64,000 bases of DNA from Hyphomicrobiales bacterium (GTDB lineage: Bacteria; Pseudomonadota; Alphaproteobacteria; Rhizobiales; Rhizobiaceae). The translations under genes were made by a program, and so were the position numbers. The notes under the pieces are model-generated. The model saw only the letters and a list, made by a program, of their open reading frames with translations, was not told the origin of the DNA and did no database searches. Positions 18,544-27,385 of this stretch are shown piece by piece (within the stretch, counting starts at the first letter, position 1; every line of letters starts with the position of its first letter). The stretch lies in the NCBI GenBank assembly GCA_900468065.1, contig UBTA01000057.1, forward strand, positions 31,879 through 95,878, written 5' to 3'.

Positions 18544-19584
18544 TTACAGCGTCGCCATGTCGATGACGAAACGGTAGCGCACATCGCTCTTGATGACGCG
18601 CTCATAGGCTTCGTTGACTTGATCCATCCGGATCAGTTCGATTTCCGAGACGATATTGTGCTCACCGCAGAAATCGAGCATTTCCTGGGTTTCCTTGATC
18701 GAACCGATCATCGAGCCGGCAATGCTACGGCGCGAGGGAACGAGCGAGAAGGCATGCACCGGCACCGGCTTTTCCGGGATGCCGAGCAGCACCAGCGTGC
18801 CATCGACCTTCAGAAGGCCAAGATAGGCATTCCAGTCGATCTCAGCCGAGACGGTGCACAGGATCAGGTCGAACGTTCCTGCCAGCTTTGTGAAGGTTTC
18901 TGCATCGGCGGTCGCATAATAGTGATCGGCGCCGAGTTTCAGGCCATCTTCCTTCTTCGACAACGACTGGCTGAGAACCGTGACATCGGCACCCATCGCA
19001 TGGGCAAGCTTGACGCCCATATGGCCAAGCCCGCCCATACCGACAACTGCGACCTTCTTGCCGGGACCAGCGCCCCAGTTTCGCAGCGGCGAATAGAGGG
19101 TGATGCCAGCGCAAAGCAGCGGCGCCGTTGCCTCGAAGGGCAGGTTCTCCGGAATGGAGAGCACGTAGCCTTCCTTGACGACGATAAAATCGGAATAGCC
19201 GCCCTGGGTCGGTGTCTTGCCATCGGCTTCCGTGCCGTTATAGGTGACCACCAGGCCAGGCATATATTGTTCGAGATCGACGTCGCGGCTGGCGCAGGTG
19301 GTGCAACTATCGACGAAACAGCCGACGCCGACCCGGTCGCCGACCTTGAACTTGGAAACCTTCGAGCCGACCGCCGTGACGATACCGGCGATCTCGTGGC
19401 CGGGAACCATTGGGAATACCGAGTTGCCCCATTCGTTGCGGGCCTGATGGATATCCGAATGGCAGATGCCGGAATACTTGATGCTGATGACGACGTCGTC
19501 CTCGCGGGGTTCGCGCCGTTCGAATGTGAAGGGCTGCAGCGGCTTCGACGCATCCGTCGCAGCATATCCTCTTGCCAGGGCCAT
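18544..19584 (-). CDS. zinc-type NAD(P)-dependent alcohol dehydrogenase
   Basis: Protein of 346 aa of the YahK/cinnamyl alcohol dehydrogenase type. Catalytic zinc ligands Cys41 (GICHSD), His63 and Glu64 (GHE) are present, and the Rossmann loop is [11 protein letters not shown]. In relatives the structural zinc uses four Cys in C-x2-C-x2-C-x7-C; here the segment from residue 94 keeps only the first two (CTTC), the third is Arg100 and the fourth Met108, so structural zinc is probably lost. It reduces aldehydes or oxidises alcohols; substrate unknown. Divergent from an AraC-type regulator. Confidence 0.92.
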   Translation of the reverse strand: MALARGYAATDASKPLQPFTFERREPREDDVVISIKYSGICHSDIHQARNEWGNSVFPMVPGHEIAGIVTAVGSKVSKFKVGDRVGVGCFVDSCTTCASRDVDLEQYMPGLVVTYNGTEADGKTPTQGGYSDFIVVKEGYVLSIPENLPFEATAPLLCAGITLYSPLRNWGAGPGKKVAVVGMGGLGHMGVKLAHAMGADVTVLSQSLSKKEDGLKLGADHYYATADAETFTKLAGTFDLILCTVSAEIDWNAYLGLLKVDGTLVLLGIPEKPVPVHAFSLVPSRRSIAGSMIGSIKETQEMLDFCGEHNIVSEIELIRMDQVNEAYERVIKSDVRYRFVIDMATL

Positions 19585-19685
19585 GGGTCACTCCTTTATC
19601 TGATGAAGCGGGGATTGCGATGGAAGCACAGATCGCCTCTCCCCGAAAGCATACTGGCAGATCACGCCGGAAGAACGTTAGAGCA

Positions 19686-19740
19686 ATCCTGCAAGATTAT
19701 TGTACGATCCTGCAAAACATGCCGTAGACGTTTTGCAGAT
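19686..19740. promoter_or_regulatory. repeated AraC-type operator boxes
   Basis: ATCCTGCAAGA (19686-19696) is repeated as ATCCTGCAAAA (19707-19717), 21 bp apart or two helical turns. A third copy lies inverted at 19731-19740 (TTTTGCAGAT). They sit between the divergent dehydrogenase and AraC-regulator genes, so they are the likely regulator binding sites. Confidence 0.65.
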
Positions 19741-19805
19741 AATCGGAAAACGACTAACTTCCGGTTTGCGAGACGAAATCTAAATAGCTGGAAAGACTTT
19801 CGATT

Positions 19806-20747
19806 ATGACAGCTTCACGAACCCCACGCAGTCAGGAACTGATTGATCTTATTGCCCGTTTCGCCAAGGAAGATGGCGATCATCAAACGGCTATTCCGGG
19901 CGTGAGCGTTCACCGGCGCTCCGCAACGGGCACGAAATCCTGCGGTTCCTACAAGCCGAGCCTGGCGCTGATTGCACAAGGCGCAAAACAGGTGGTGCTT
20001 GGCGACGACATCTACCGCTATGGCGGCGCCGATTATCTGCTGACCTCGATCGACCTGCCGGTCACCACGCAGATCGTCGAAGCGTCAGAAGAAAAACCCT
20101 ATCTCAGCGTGACGTTCGGTATCGACACGACACGCATTGCCGAATTGCTGGACCGCGCGGGCGTCCAAACCGGGGCACCCGCACCAACGACGCGTGGCAT
20201 GGCTGTGAGTTCGGTGACCCCGGACCTCGAAGACGCCGCCATCCGCCTGCTGCGGCTACTGGACCGGCCGGACGACATACCGGCACTTTTGCCGCTGATC
20301 GAACAGGAGATCATCTACAGGCTCCTGACCGGCCCGCAGAGCGCGCGCCTGCGCCAGATGGCAGTTACCGAAAGCCAGTCGCACCAGATCAGCCGCGCCT
20401 GCGTCTGGCTGAAGGAACATTACGCCCTGCCCCTGAAGATCGAGGATCTGGCCAGCCGTGTCAGCATGAGCGTCTCCTCGCTGCACCATCATTTCAAGGC
20501 CATCACCGCCATGAGCCCGATGCAGTATCAGAAACAACTGCGGCTGCAGGAGGCCCGCCGGCTGATGCTGGAGGATATGCTGGATGCAGGCTCTGCCGGC
20601 CATCAGGTCGGTTATGAGAGCCAGTCGCAGTTCAGCCGCGAATATGCCCGTCAGTTCGGCGAGCCGCCGTTGCGCGATGTCGGCCGCGTCCGCCGCAGCC
20701 TGATGGACCGGCTGACCGGCGGCATGGAAATGTTGAGCGAGGGGTAG
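19806..20747 (+). CDS. AraC family transcriptional regulator
   Basis: Protein of 313 aa. The N-terminal AraC_N (cupin-like) domain covers about residues 20-190 (SVHRRSATGTKSCGSYKPSL, GDDIYRYGGADYLLTSIDLP). The C-terminal double HTH runs from about 200 to 290, with ALPLKIEDLASRVSMSVSSL, SPMQYQKQLRLQEARRLM, and GYESQSQFSREYARQFG. This subfamily (YqhC-like) typically controls an adjacent aldehyde reductase or alcohol dehydrogenase. The divergent dehydrogenase and three boxes between them fit that scheme. Confidence 0.92.
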   Translation: MTASRTPRSQELIDLIARFAKEDGDHQTAIPGVSVHRRSATGTKSCGSYKPSLALIAQGAKQVVLGDDIYRYGGADYLLTSIDLPVTTQIVEASEEKPYLSVTFGIDTTRIAELLDRAGVQTGAPAPTTRGMAVSSVTPDLEDAAIRLLRLLDRPDDIPALLPLIEQEIIYRLLTGPQSARLRQMAVTESQSHQISRACVWLKEHYALPLKIEDLASRVSMSVSSLHHHFKAITAMSPMQYQKQLRLQEARRLMLEDMLDAGSAGHQVGYESQSQFSREYARQFGEPPLRDVGRVRRSLMDRLTGGMEMLSEG

Positions 20748-20855
20748 GTAAAGATAGCACCGGCGCTTTCCGTACACGAAGTACATCACCAATATTAGGG
20801 ATAACTACACTAGAGCCTTTGGTGATAAACTTCGCATCAGAAGGAGAATCACCCA

Positions 20856-21080
20856 ATGATGCCGGTCACTGTACGGATGAGCTACTGGCGTGAAGGGCAT
20901 CTTCTTCGCGAACCGACTTTGCTGACTGCAATCGGATTGCGGGAAACCTTGCTCTCGGCGCTCGACTATGATGAAGCCAGAGTGAACTTCGTTTGCCGGC
21001 AGGTTGAGGAAACCGGTCTCTACGAACTCGGCGACCTCAATGAATCCACCACGATCATCGAAAAGATCCTGCACTCCTGA
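20856..21080 (+). CDS. small conserved-looking protein of unknown function
   Basis: Protein of 74 aa starting MMPVTVRMSYWREGHLLREP, preceded by a strong AGAAGGAG ribosome site. It has predicted alpha/beta content, one Cys, and no membrane segment or signal. The frame and ribosome site support a real gene. I do not recognise a family. It is isolated between the AraC regulator and the convergent glycosyltransferase-like gene. Confidence 0.65.
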   Translation: MMPVTVRMSYWREGHLLREPTLLTAIGLRETLLSALDYDEARVNFVCRQVEETGLYELGDLNESTTIIEKILHS

Positions 21081-21203
21081 ACCTTTTGCCGATATCCGCT
21101 CCCTCGCAGGTGGGCTTAGTGTTCCGGGCGCAATGATCCGTGGCCGGTCCACCGCGGGCAGCAAGCGCCTTCCAGTGTTGGGGCAAAATGAATACGTTTC
21201 ATG

Positions 21204-22889
21204 TCAGGAAAGCGCAGGCACGGTGATGTGATCCGGTACGAGCCCGTTGCGGGCACGTTCAATCATCAACGCATAGGCTCTTTCCAGATGCCGGGTGAAG
21301 CGCGCCGTATCGAACAATGGCGCGACGGTCCGCTGAGCCGCGATCCTGTCTTTCAGAGCACGTAGCTTGTCAGCATCCTTGGCCAGCGACACGCAAAGCT
21401 CGACATAGTGTTGCGAAGTGTCCGCCACCAGCTCGCCAACGCCGAGCGCGCGCAGCAGGCTCTCGGAAACGCGGGAGGCAAAATGCGTACCTTTGCAGGT
21501 GGGTACCGGCAGACCTGCCCACAGCTTGTCCGAAGTCGTCGTATGACCATTGTAGGGGAAGGTGTCCAGCCCGATATCCGCGGCCTGCAACCGCGCAATA
21601 TGCGCCGGGTATGCGAGCGGTTCGGCAAAGATGATCCGGTCTGCATCAATGCCCTCCGCACTCATCCAGCGCGTAAAATTGTCCTTCGCAAAACTATCTG
21701 CGCACATCATCCACAGGACGCTACTCTCTGCCTGCCGCAGGATATCCGCCCACAGCCCGGCTGTTGACGGAGTGATCTTGCGGTGGGCGTTGAACGAAGC
21801 AAAGACGATCCGGTCCTGCGGAAGGCCAAGTGCGTTGCGCGGCGTGGCGGAAGGCAGCGGCCGGTAGACGTTGTCATTGGCCTGATAGCTCTCCGGCATC
21901 AGGCAGAATTTCTCATGATAGAAAGGCCGGCTGGTTTCGGGCGTCACCACGGCATCGCTGACGATATAGTCGCAATCGATGCCGGTGCCTGACCCGGGAT
22001 AACCCAGATAGGCCACCTGGATGGGGGCAGCCCCGTGATTGACCAGGGCGCTGCGGGTACCCTTGGTATGCCCCTTGAGATCGACGAGAATATCGATGCC
22101 CCGGCTGCGGATCAGCGCGGCCGCCTCTTCATCGGACAGATGCCCTATCCGTATCAGGTTCGGATAGGTTGCCCGCAATCCGCCATCTACGTTGATCAGC
22201 TCGTCCGGGGTATAGCAGAACAGCGTGATGTCGTATTTCTCTGGGTCATGCTGAAGCAGTACGCTTTGCAACAGGCGCATCGTCGCGTGTTGATCGCTGA
22301 AATCGGCAGAAAGATACCCGATCCTGATTCTATCGGTGAAGGTATGTGGCATTGCCCGGCGTGCAGACCGTGACGCCTGCGTGAACGCTGGCGCACCATT
22401 GACCTTTGTCAGCCGCGCATTCAGGCTTTCGTCCGCGCACCAGCCAATATGGCGCTGGGGAAATTCAACGGCGAGATAACGTTCGTCACCGGCCTTCATG
22501 CGATCCAGGAAACGCTGGTCGTCCATCAAAGCTTCGTCGAGACACAAAAACTCGTGCAGGTATCGCCGGTAGGTCTCTTCGGCATTCGCGTCGAACCCGC
22601 CGGTTTTGGCGGCAAGCCGGGCGGTATGCAGGGAGGCAAGGGAATCGTCGGCCTGCTGCAGCATGTTGGCCGCCAGCGCCTTCAGCATTGCCGCCTTCGG
22701 ACCACCGAGATCGGCCGCCTTTAGATAAAAGATGGCCGCATCAGCATATTTCTTGGTCTTGGCGTAACATTGCGCCACCAGCAATATTTCTTCGGCAGAG
22801 AGAACATGCCGGTGCTTCGGGCACAGGATACGCAACGCGCCCTCATAATCCTTGTCATTGTAGCATTGCAACGCTTTTGAGAGAGACAT
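21204..22889 (-). CDS. O-GlcNAc transferase-like (GT41/SPY family) glycosyltransferase
   Basis: Protein of 561 aa from the ATG at 22889 (MSLSKALQCYNDKDYEGALR); an upstream frame to 22988 is less likely. The N-terminal 120 residues are TPR-like helices (VAQCYAKTKKYADAAIFYLK). From about 200 onward is the GT41 catalytic region: IGYLSADFSDQHATMRLL, ILVDLKGHTKGTRSAL, YLGYPGSGTG, FASFNAHRKITP, and the UDP-site LDTFPYNGHTTTSDKLWAGL plus FASRVSESLL. Bacterial members glycosylate proteins or act in surface glycan synthesis. Target unknown. Confidence 0.85.
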   Translation of the reverse strand: MSLSKALQCYNDKDYEGALRILCPKHRHVLSAEEILLVAQCYAKTKKYADAAIFYLKAADLGGPKAAMLKALAANMLQQADDSLASLHTARLAAKTGGFDANAEETYRRYLHEFLCLDEALMDDQRFLDRMKAGDERYLAVEFPQRHIGWCADESLNARLTKVNGAPAFTQASRSARRAMPHTFTDRIRIGYLSADFSDQHATMRLLQSVLLQHDPEKYDITLFCYTPDELINVDGGLRATYPNLIRIGHLSDEEAAALIRSRGIDILVDLKGHTKGTRSALVNHGAAPIQVAYLGYPGSGTGIDCDYIVSDAVVTPETSRPFYHEKFCLMPESYQANDNVYRPLPSATPRNALGLPQDRIVFASFNAHRKITPSTAGLWADILRQAESSVLWMMCADSFAKDNFTRWMSAEGIDADRIIFAEPLAYPAHIARLQAADIGLDTFPYNGHTTTSDKLWAGLPVPTCKGTHFASRVSESLLRALGVGELVADTSQHYVELCVSLAKDADKLRALKDRIAAQRTVAPLFDTARFTRHLERAYALMIERARNGLVPDHITVPALS

Positions 22890-23039
22890 CGATAATCCCA
22901 GAGCCAACCAGCAGCCAGTGTTAACGATGGTGACTGGCGCAAAGCTGGATTGCAGCATGCGGGTCAACTTTGCGCGCAAGCTTCGCACACCCGAGGCGGC
23001 CTATAGCCGAGGCAAAGAAGCCTTTCGTGGATAGCCCGG

Positions 23040-24050
23040 ATGATACAACTTTCTCTCTGCATGCCGAGCAATCGCGACCTGCGCAACTCCGCCAGCGCGA
23101 TCGAGACAGCCTTGATCTATGCGCAGAAGCGGAACTGCCGGTTGATCGTTTCCGATAATTCGAGGGACCCGGAGAAACAGGCCCGTTACGAAAACAGCTC
23201 GCCCTATCTGACATATGTCGTTCCCGACAGCGACGGCGCCCTGCAGAATATAGCTTTTGCGCTTTCCAAGGTCGAAACACCCTTTGTGATGCCGATGGGC
23301 GATGACGACGAAATCTATGGCCTGGATGACAGGCCAGCATTCGATTTTGCAGCACTTCCAGAGGACGTTATCGGTGTTCGCCCGCAAACAGCCATCTGGA
23401 CCAACAGCAAGGGTGTGGACCGCATCGACCGGTTTTCAATCACCGCCGATGACGCCGGCGGCCGGATACTGGAATACAACCAGAAGGCAGCCGGCAATAA
23501 TGCGCTTTATTACAGCTTTTATCGCTCGGGGCTTTTCAAGAACCTGTTTTCGCTTTTTACGGAAGCTCACCCGACACACGGCGGCTATTGCGACTGGGCG
23601 CTGAGCTTTGCCCTGTGTGCTGCCGGAAAATTTCTCTACGATCCTTCGACGATCTATCGCTACGATTTGGGCCGTTGGGCCAGCACTAAGGGCATCGAAG
23701 CGGCAAATAGCAGCCTCTACCTGCAGGCTGGCCTGCCTGATACCGCCGAGCGCTTCTCTGCCTTGCTCCGCTTCATTGATACCCACGTCTTCCTGATCAG
23801 CATGCCCCTCTCCGATGGTCAGCGCCAGCACGCACAGATGACCAATGCCCGCATTGCCTTGCGCTCATTTTTGCGTGAGGTCGCGAATGCACCGGATCAA
23901 TACGATCCCGAAGTGGTCTATCTCGCCGAATTGATCGGCGAAACGCCCGACCTCACGTCGGCATTCCAGATGTCACTGCTGATCACGGACCGGCTGCAGG
24001 AAGGCCTGGCGGCAAGATACGTACGATTTATCCAGGCAGCCGGCGGGTAG
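23040..24050 (+). CDS. GT-A type glycosyltransferase-like protein
   Basis: Protein of 336 aa. The N-terminus has a family-2-like nucleotide-sugar fold: LSLCMPSNRDL, RLIVSDNSRD, and a DxD-type metal motif in FVMPMGDDDEIYGL near residue 98. The C-terminal half is unlike common GT2 proteins (GGYCDWALSFALCAAGKFLYD). No transmembrane segment. It is divergent from the GT41 gene across a 150-bp spacer, so the two may form one surface-glycan locus. Substrate unknown. Confidence 0.72.
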   Translation: MIQLSLCMPSNRDLRNSASAIETALIYAQKRNCRLIVSDNSRDPEKQARYENSSPYLTYVVPDSDGALQNIAFALSKVETPFVMPMGDDDEIYGLDDRPAFDFAALPEDVIGVRPQTAIWTNSKGVDRIDRFSITADDAGGRILEYNQKAAGNNALYYSFYRSGLFKNLFSLFTEAHPTHGGYCDWALSFALCAAGKFLYDPSTIYRYDLGRWASTKGIEAANSSLYLQAGLPDTAERFSALLRFIDTHVFLISMPLSDGQRQHAQMTNARIALRSFLREVANAPDQYDPEVVYLAELIGETPDLTSAFQMSLLITDRLQEGLAARYVRFIQAAGG

Positions 24051-24474
24051 ATTTGAGACGAGCCGGACGCGCGGCGGCTTTCCTTGCGTGATCTTGAAAG
24101 ACCGGCGGTTGGGCGGGTCTCCCAGGCGGCCAACCGCATACAAAATCCCCTTCTGTAAACTCGCATAGCACATCGCTTCGCCATGTGGCTCAACATGCTG
24201 CAACCAAAATGCCTGACCACCGCGTCGGAACAACCCGAGCGGAACGGCAAAGGTTGTTGACTACCTTCATACGGCACTGCCGGCTTGAGATTCCTCTCAG
24301 CAGCCTACATCCGTTTTTGACACGGCAACATCCGATCAATGCGAAGTTTTGCAATGTTGAATTCGGATCAAAAAAACAAAATCCGCGCAGATTTGATGTT
24401 ATTGGCAATAGTTATTTTAGATAAAGGCAATATATACAGCCTATAGTAAAAGCAATGGCAATTTTATCAGAGAT
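24051..24474. other. 424-bp gene-free spacer
   Basis: No supported ORF, tRNA or repeat was seen. Base composition shifts from GC-rich to clearly AT-rich after about 24340 (ATCAAAAAAACAAAATCC, then TATTTTAGATAAAGG), marking the start of the atypical FkbM gene and probably an acquired segment. Confidence 0.6.
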
Positions 24475-25407
24475 ATGGAAAGAAAGCTAAGATCCAGCTT
24501 GGGAAATTTCAAACTAGGTTTACTACTTGAAAAGAATTTGAGAGAAGACATGAATCAAACAATGAACTTGATGATGACACTTCTAAGACCTAGAAGGCGG
24601 AATAAGTATCTCAAACGCATATTAGAGCATATGAGCAAATCAAACCCAAGTACATTCCTGGATGTTTGTAAGTCTATAGGAATTAATCAGGTTAGATACC
24701 ATTTCCTAGGCAAATATCCGATGCTTCTCGACACTCGAGGACAAAGCATCGCCGAAGAAGTACTGGAAAAAGGCTGCTTCCAGGCGTCGCTTTTTGCTAC
24801 CCTTTCTGATCTATACGCAACCAGAGATGTGTGCTTCGTGAACATAGGTGCAAATATCGGCACCTCTTGCCTGAGCGCTCACGCAATGGGCTTTCGTGAC
24901 TTTATTGCTTTCGAGCCCGTCCGGTCGAATTTTGAATTATTGGAACACAACCTCGCGCAGCTAAAGGAAACAAGCCGGATTGAGTTGCGCCGCGAAGCGG
25001 TCGGAGACGTTGCCGGAACCGGCATTATCAACCTCAATCCATCGAGTATCGGCCGCCATTCTTTTGTGCGTGATTTTCACAAGGGCCAAGAGGAAGTACC
25101 GCTGGTCAGATTGGATGACGTTCTTCCCGCAAGAAAGGGCTTCCTGTTCATGGACACCGAAGGGTACGAATTGAACGTCTTGAAAGGTGCCCCGGAATAC
25201 CTGCGGAACCATGCCGATGGAATCTGCGCCGAGATTACGCCAGCACTGATGGGACAAAATCGCGTTTCAGAGATTGATGATATTTTACAAGAGAACTTCC
25301 CATTCCTCTACGATGCCGACGGAAAACGATACAAAAGCCTGAAAGAAGTCCGGGCTCTGCAGGAAGGCCACCAAGTTGATATCATTGGCCTGAAAACCGC
25401 GCGCTGA
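24475..25407 (+). CDS. FkbM family methyltransferase
   Basis: Protein of 310 aa. The SAM-binding loop is VNIGANIGTSCLSA, about residue 123; the acidic strand is FIAFEPVRSNFELLEHNL; later blocks are VPLVRLDDVL and FLFMDTEGYELNVLKGA. FkbM enzymes O-methylate sugars or polyketides, often in surface polysaccharides. The first 100 residues are Lys/Met/Asn-rich, encoded by AT-rich DNA unlike the neighbours, a sign of transfer. The start is uncertain: in-frame ATGs at 24475 and 24550 are both possible. Nearby glycosyltransferases suggest glycan decoration. Confidence 0.83.
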   Translation: MERKLRSSLGNFKLGLLLEKNLREDMNQTMNLMMTLLRPRRRNKYLKRILEHMSKSNPSTFLDVCKSIGINQVRYHFLGKYPMLLDTRGQSIAEEVLEKGCFQASLFATLSDLYATRDVCFVNIGANIGTSCLSAHAMGFRDFIAFEPVRSNFELLEHNLAQLKETSRIELRREAVGDVAGTGIINLNPSSIGRHSFVRDFHKGQEEVPLVRLDDVLPARKGFLFMDTEGYELNVLKGAPEYLRNHADGICAEITPALMGQNRVSEIDDILQENFPFLYDADGKRYKSLKEVRALQEGHQVDIIGLKTAR

Positions 25408-26102
25408 AAGACGCATGATTGATGGACGTCACCATCTGCCAGCGTGGCCTAAGTGCCAACTGGCGGTTTATACTGACCGCAGATACTGTCAAAGAACTCC
25501 ACAGCCAAACGGAGACTTTGCCTACCTGATTGTTGTCTGACACAGAGTACCGGAATAACCGGGAACAGGCGGTATTAACTGGGAAATTGCGGGAACCTGT
25601 TGGAAAATAAGGGCTTGGCCCGGATCATCAGGAAAAGACGACGCGGGCAATTTGCCACGGTCTCTGGCCTAAAATCGCGCCGACGCGGCTGATGATAACG
25701 AAAAGGTGCTCCCCTCCAAGCGGCGCTTCAAATATCGCCGAATTGCCTTTGAGACGGCTTCAAATCATTGAAAAATAACGATGAGGCATTGAGGGGCAAA
25801 AACTGGCCCCCCGCTCTCGTTCGCCCTTGAGGGCGAGAAAATTCAATTTGAGGTTTTGCATCTGGCAAAACCTTCATGCGTACAGTGGTTAAAATCGCTG
25901 ATGCCCCAGGAAAACAAGGGTTTTGTTGTGTTTAGCCTGATAAAGACGGCGATCTAAGGTTTTGCAGAGACCATCCAATAGCCGCCATGCAACTGTCGCG
26001 TTGGCGAAATTTGGGCTAACTTCTGCTAGTGCCGGAATCCAGCGAGATCTAGGTCAGCTTTTGGCTCAAGGTAGCTGCCCGAATTTCCGTGTTAGGAAGC
26101 CA
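25408..26102. other. 695-bp gene-poor spacer before the Shedu gene
   Basis: No credible ORF. Between about 25550 and 25615 a GGGAA-type element recurs (CCGGGAAC, CTGGGAAA, GCGGGAAC, TTGGAAA). A perfect hairpin TCGCCCT-TG-AGGGCGA lies at 25821-25836. Scattered GGTTTTGCA-like words occur at about 25850-25980. It may be remnant insertion-junction DNA, but I recognise no specific element. Confidence 0.5.
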
Positions 26103-27281
26103 ATGTCGGACAATGATGAGATTTATTTCTGGGGCCGATCACCTCAGATCACTTACTACTCAAAGCGCCTCCGACAAATTGGCGACAAGGACATACCACC
26201 GAAAAGGTTCATGTATCGGGTGGTTGAGGGCAAAGGGGGGATTATCGCAGTGAAGGAAGGAAAAGAGGTCGTTCTCCGCAGCAGCCATGCCGGGCGCTAC
26301 CAGTTCAAGGCGACATTGCACGAGGACAGCAGCAAGATCAGCACCCTTACCTTTCAGAAATGGAACAGTAAGGACATGCCATACGCTGTAGACACCTTCC
26401 CGCTGTACGGAAAGGAGATCGATGAGTTACTGACGTTTATAAAGGCATGCGAGACCATGATTTTCGTGGACGAGAATGGCGGTAAACTGCCCGACCACGC
26501 CCAGGTCCATTCCTCATTCGACCGACGCCAAATAGCAAAAGCTTTGGTGGAAGACCCGAAGCTCCTAAATGCAGTTCTTGAGGCGGACGTGGAGGCTCAG
26601 GAAATTTTTAACCTCGCTCGTCGAAAGAAAGAGTTGGCCTACTTCAAGCAGATGCTTGAGGACGATAAATTCCGTGAGAACGAGAAGATAGCAGCTAACG
26701 GACGACTAGAAGACGCATGGCAGGCATTCTTTGAGCGGAACACGTGGATATTTGGCTACGGCCTCTCCTACGTGCCAATGGGAAAGCTAAACGGCCAGAC
26801 GCTGAAGTCCAAGGTTGCCGGGTACAACATCTCCGGCCGGGGCAAGGAGGTTGATGGGCTTATGAAGACCATCGCCGCCATCAACTCACTCTGCTTCGTA
26901 GAAATCAAAACCTCCAATACCGATCTGGTCAGAAACTATCGCCCCGGTGTATTTGCGCCGAGCGTGGAGCTTGCCGGTGCCGTGTCCCAAATACAGGTTA
27001 CGGTTCAACGGGCGCTTGAAGACTTAACGGAGGTGTTTCGGCCCACTCATTCCGAGACGGGTGACTCGACGGGAGAGACTTTATATCAGTTTCAGCCTCG
27101 ATCATTTCTGGTTATCGGCAATCTCGCGGAACTCGATGGCCCAAACGGCGCGAATAAAGACAAGTTTAGGTCATTTGAGTTGTTCCGTCGCTCCCTCCGA
27201 TGGCCTGAGGTCATGACGTTTGATGAGCTGTATGCGCGAGCAAAGTTTATAGTAGATGATGCTGAGGCTGTGACAGAATAG
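26103..27281 (+). CDS. sduA: Shedu-type anti-phage nuclease (SduA, DUF4263)
   Basis: Protein of 392 aa from the ATG at 26103 (MSDNDEIYFWGRSPQITYYS) with an AGGAA ribosome site. The C-terminal part (about 215-385) is a DUF4263 domain. LEDAWQAFFERNTWIFGYGL is the typical opening, followed by a PD-(D/E)xK nuclease core: Asp251 in GKEVDGLM, and Glu267 and Lys269 in FVEIKTS. The N-terminal 200 residues are the regulatory or sensing part, variable in the family. Shedu is a single-gene defence system. It sits in an accessory stretch next to a prophage, and whether the host island or the phage owns it is unresolved. Confidence 0.88.
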   Translation: MSDNDEIYFWGRSPQITYYSKRLRQIGDKDIPPKRFMYRVVEGKGGIIAVKEGKEVVLRSSHAGRYQFKATLHEDSSKISTLTFQKWNSKDMPYAVDTFPLYGKEIDELLTFIKACETMIFVDENGGKLPDHAQVHSSFDRRQIAKALVEDPKLLNAVLEADVEAQEIFNLARRKKELAYFKQMLEDDKFRENEKIAANGRLEDAWQAFFERNTWIFGYGLSYVPMGKLNGQTLKSKVAGYNISGRGKEVDGLMKTIAAINSLCFVEIKTSNTDLVRNYRPGVFAPSVELAGAVSQIQVTVQRALEDLTEVFRPTHSETGDSTGETLYQFQPRSFLVIGNLAELDGPNGANKDKFRSFELFRRSLRWPEVMTFDELYARAKFIVDDAEAVTE

Positions 27282-27385
27282 CTAACCCAAGCTGCAATAA
27301 CCGGTATTGGCGCTTAAACCAGCTGGTCCGAACGATGAACGCAGAACGGTCCTAATAGCGAACCCTTCCTGTCCATGGACTAAGT

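Noticed and set aside
18619..19809. 396-codon plus-strand ORF
   Set aside because: Antisense of the dehydrogenase, with no domain pattern.
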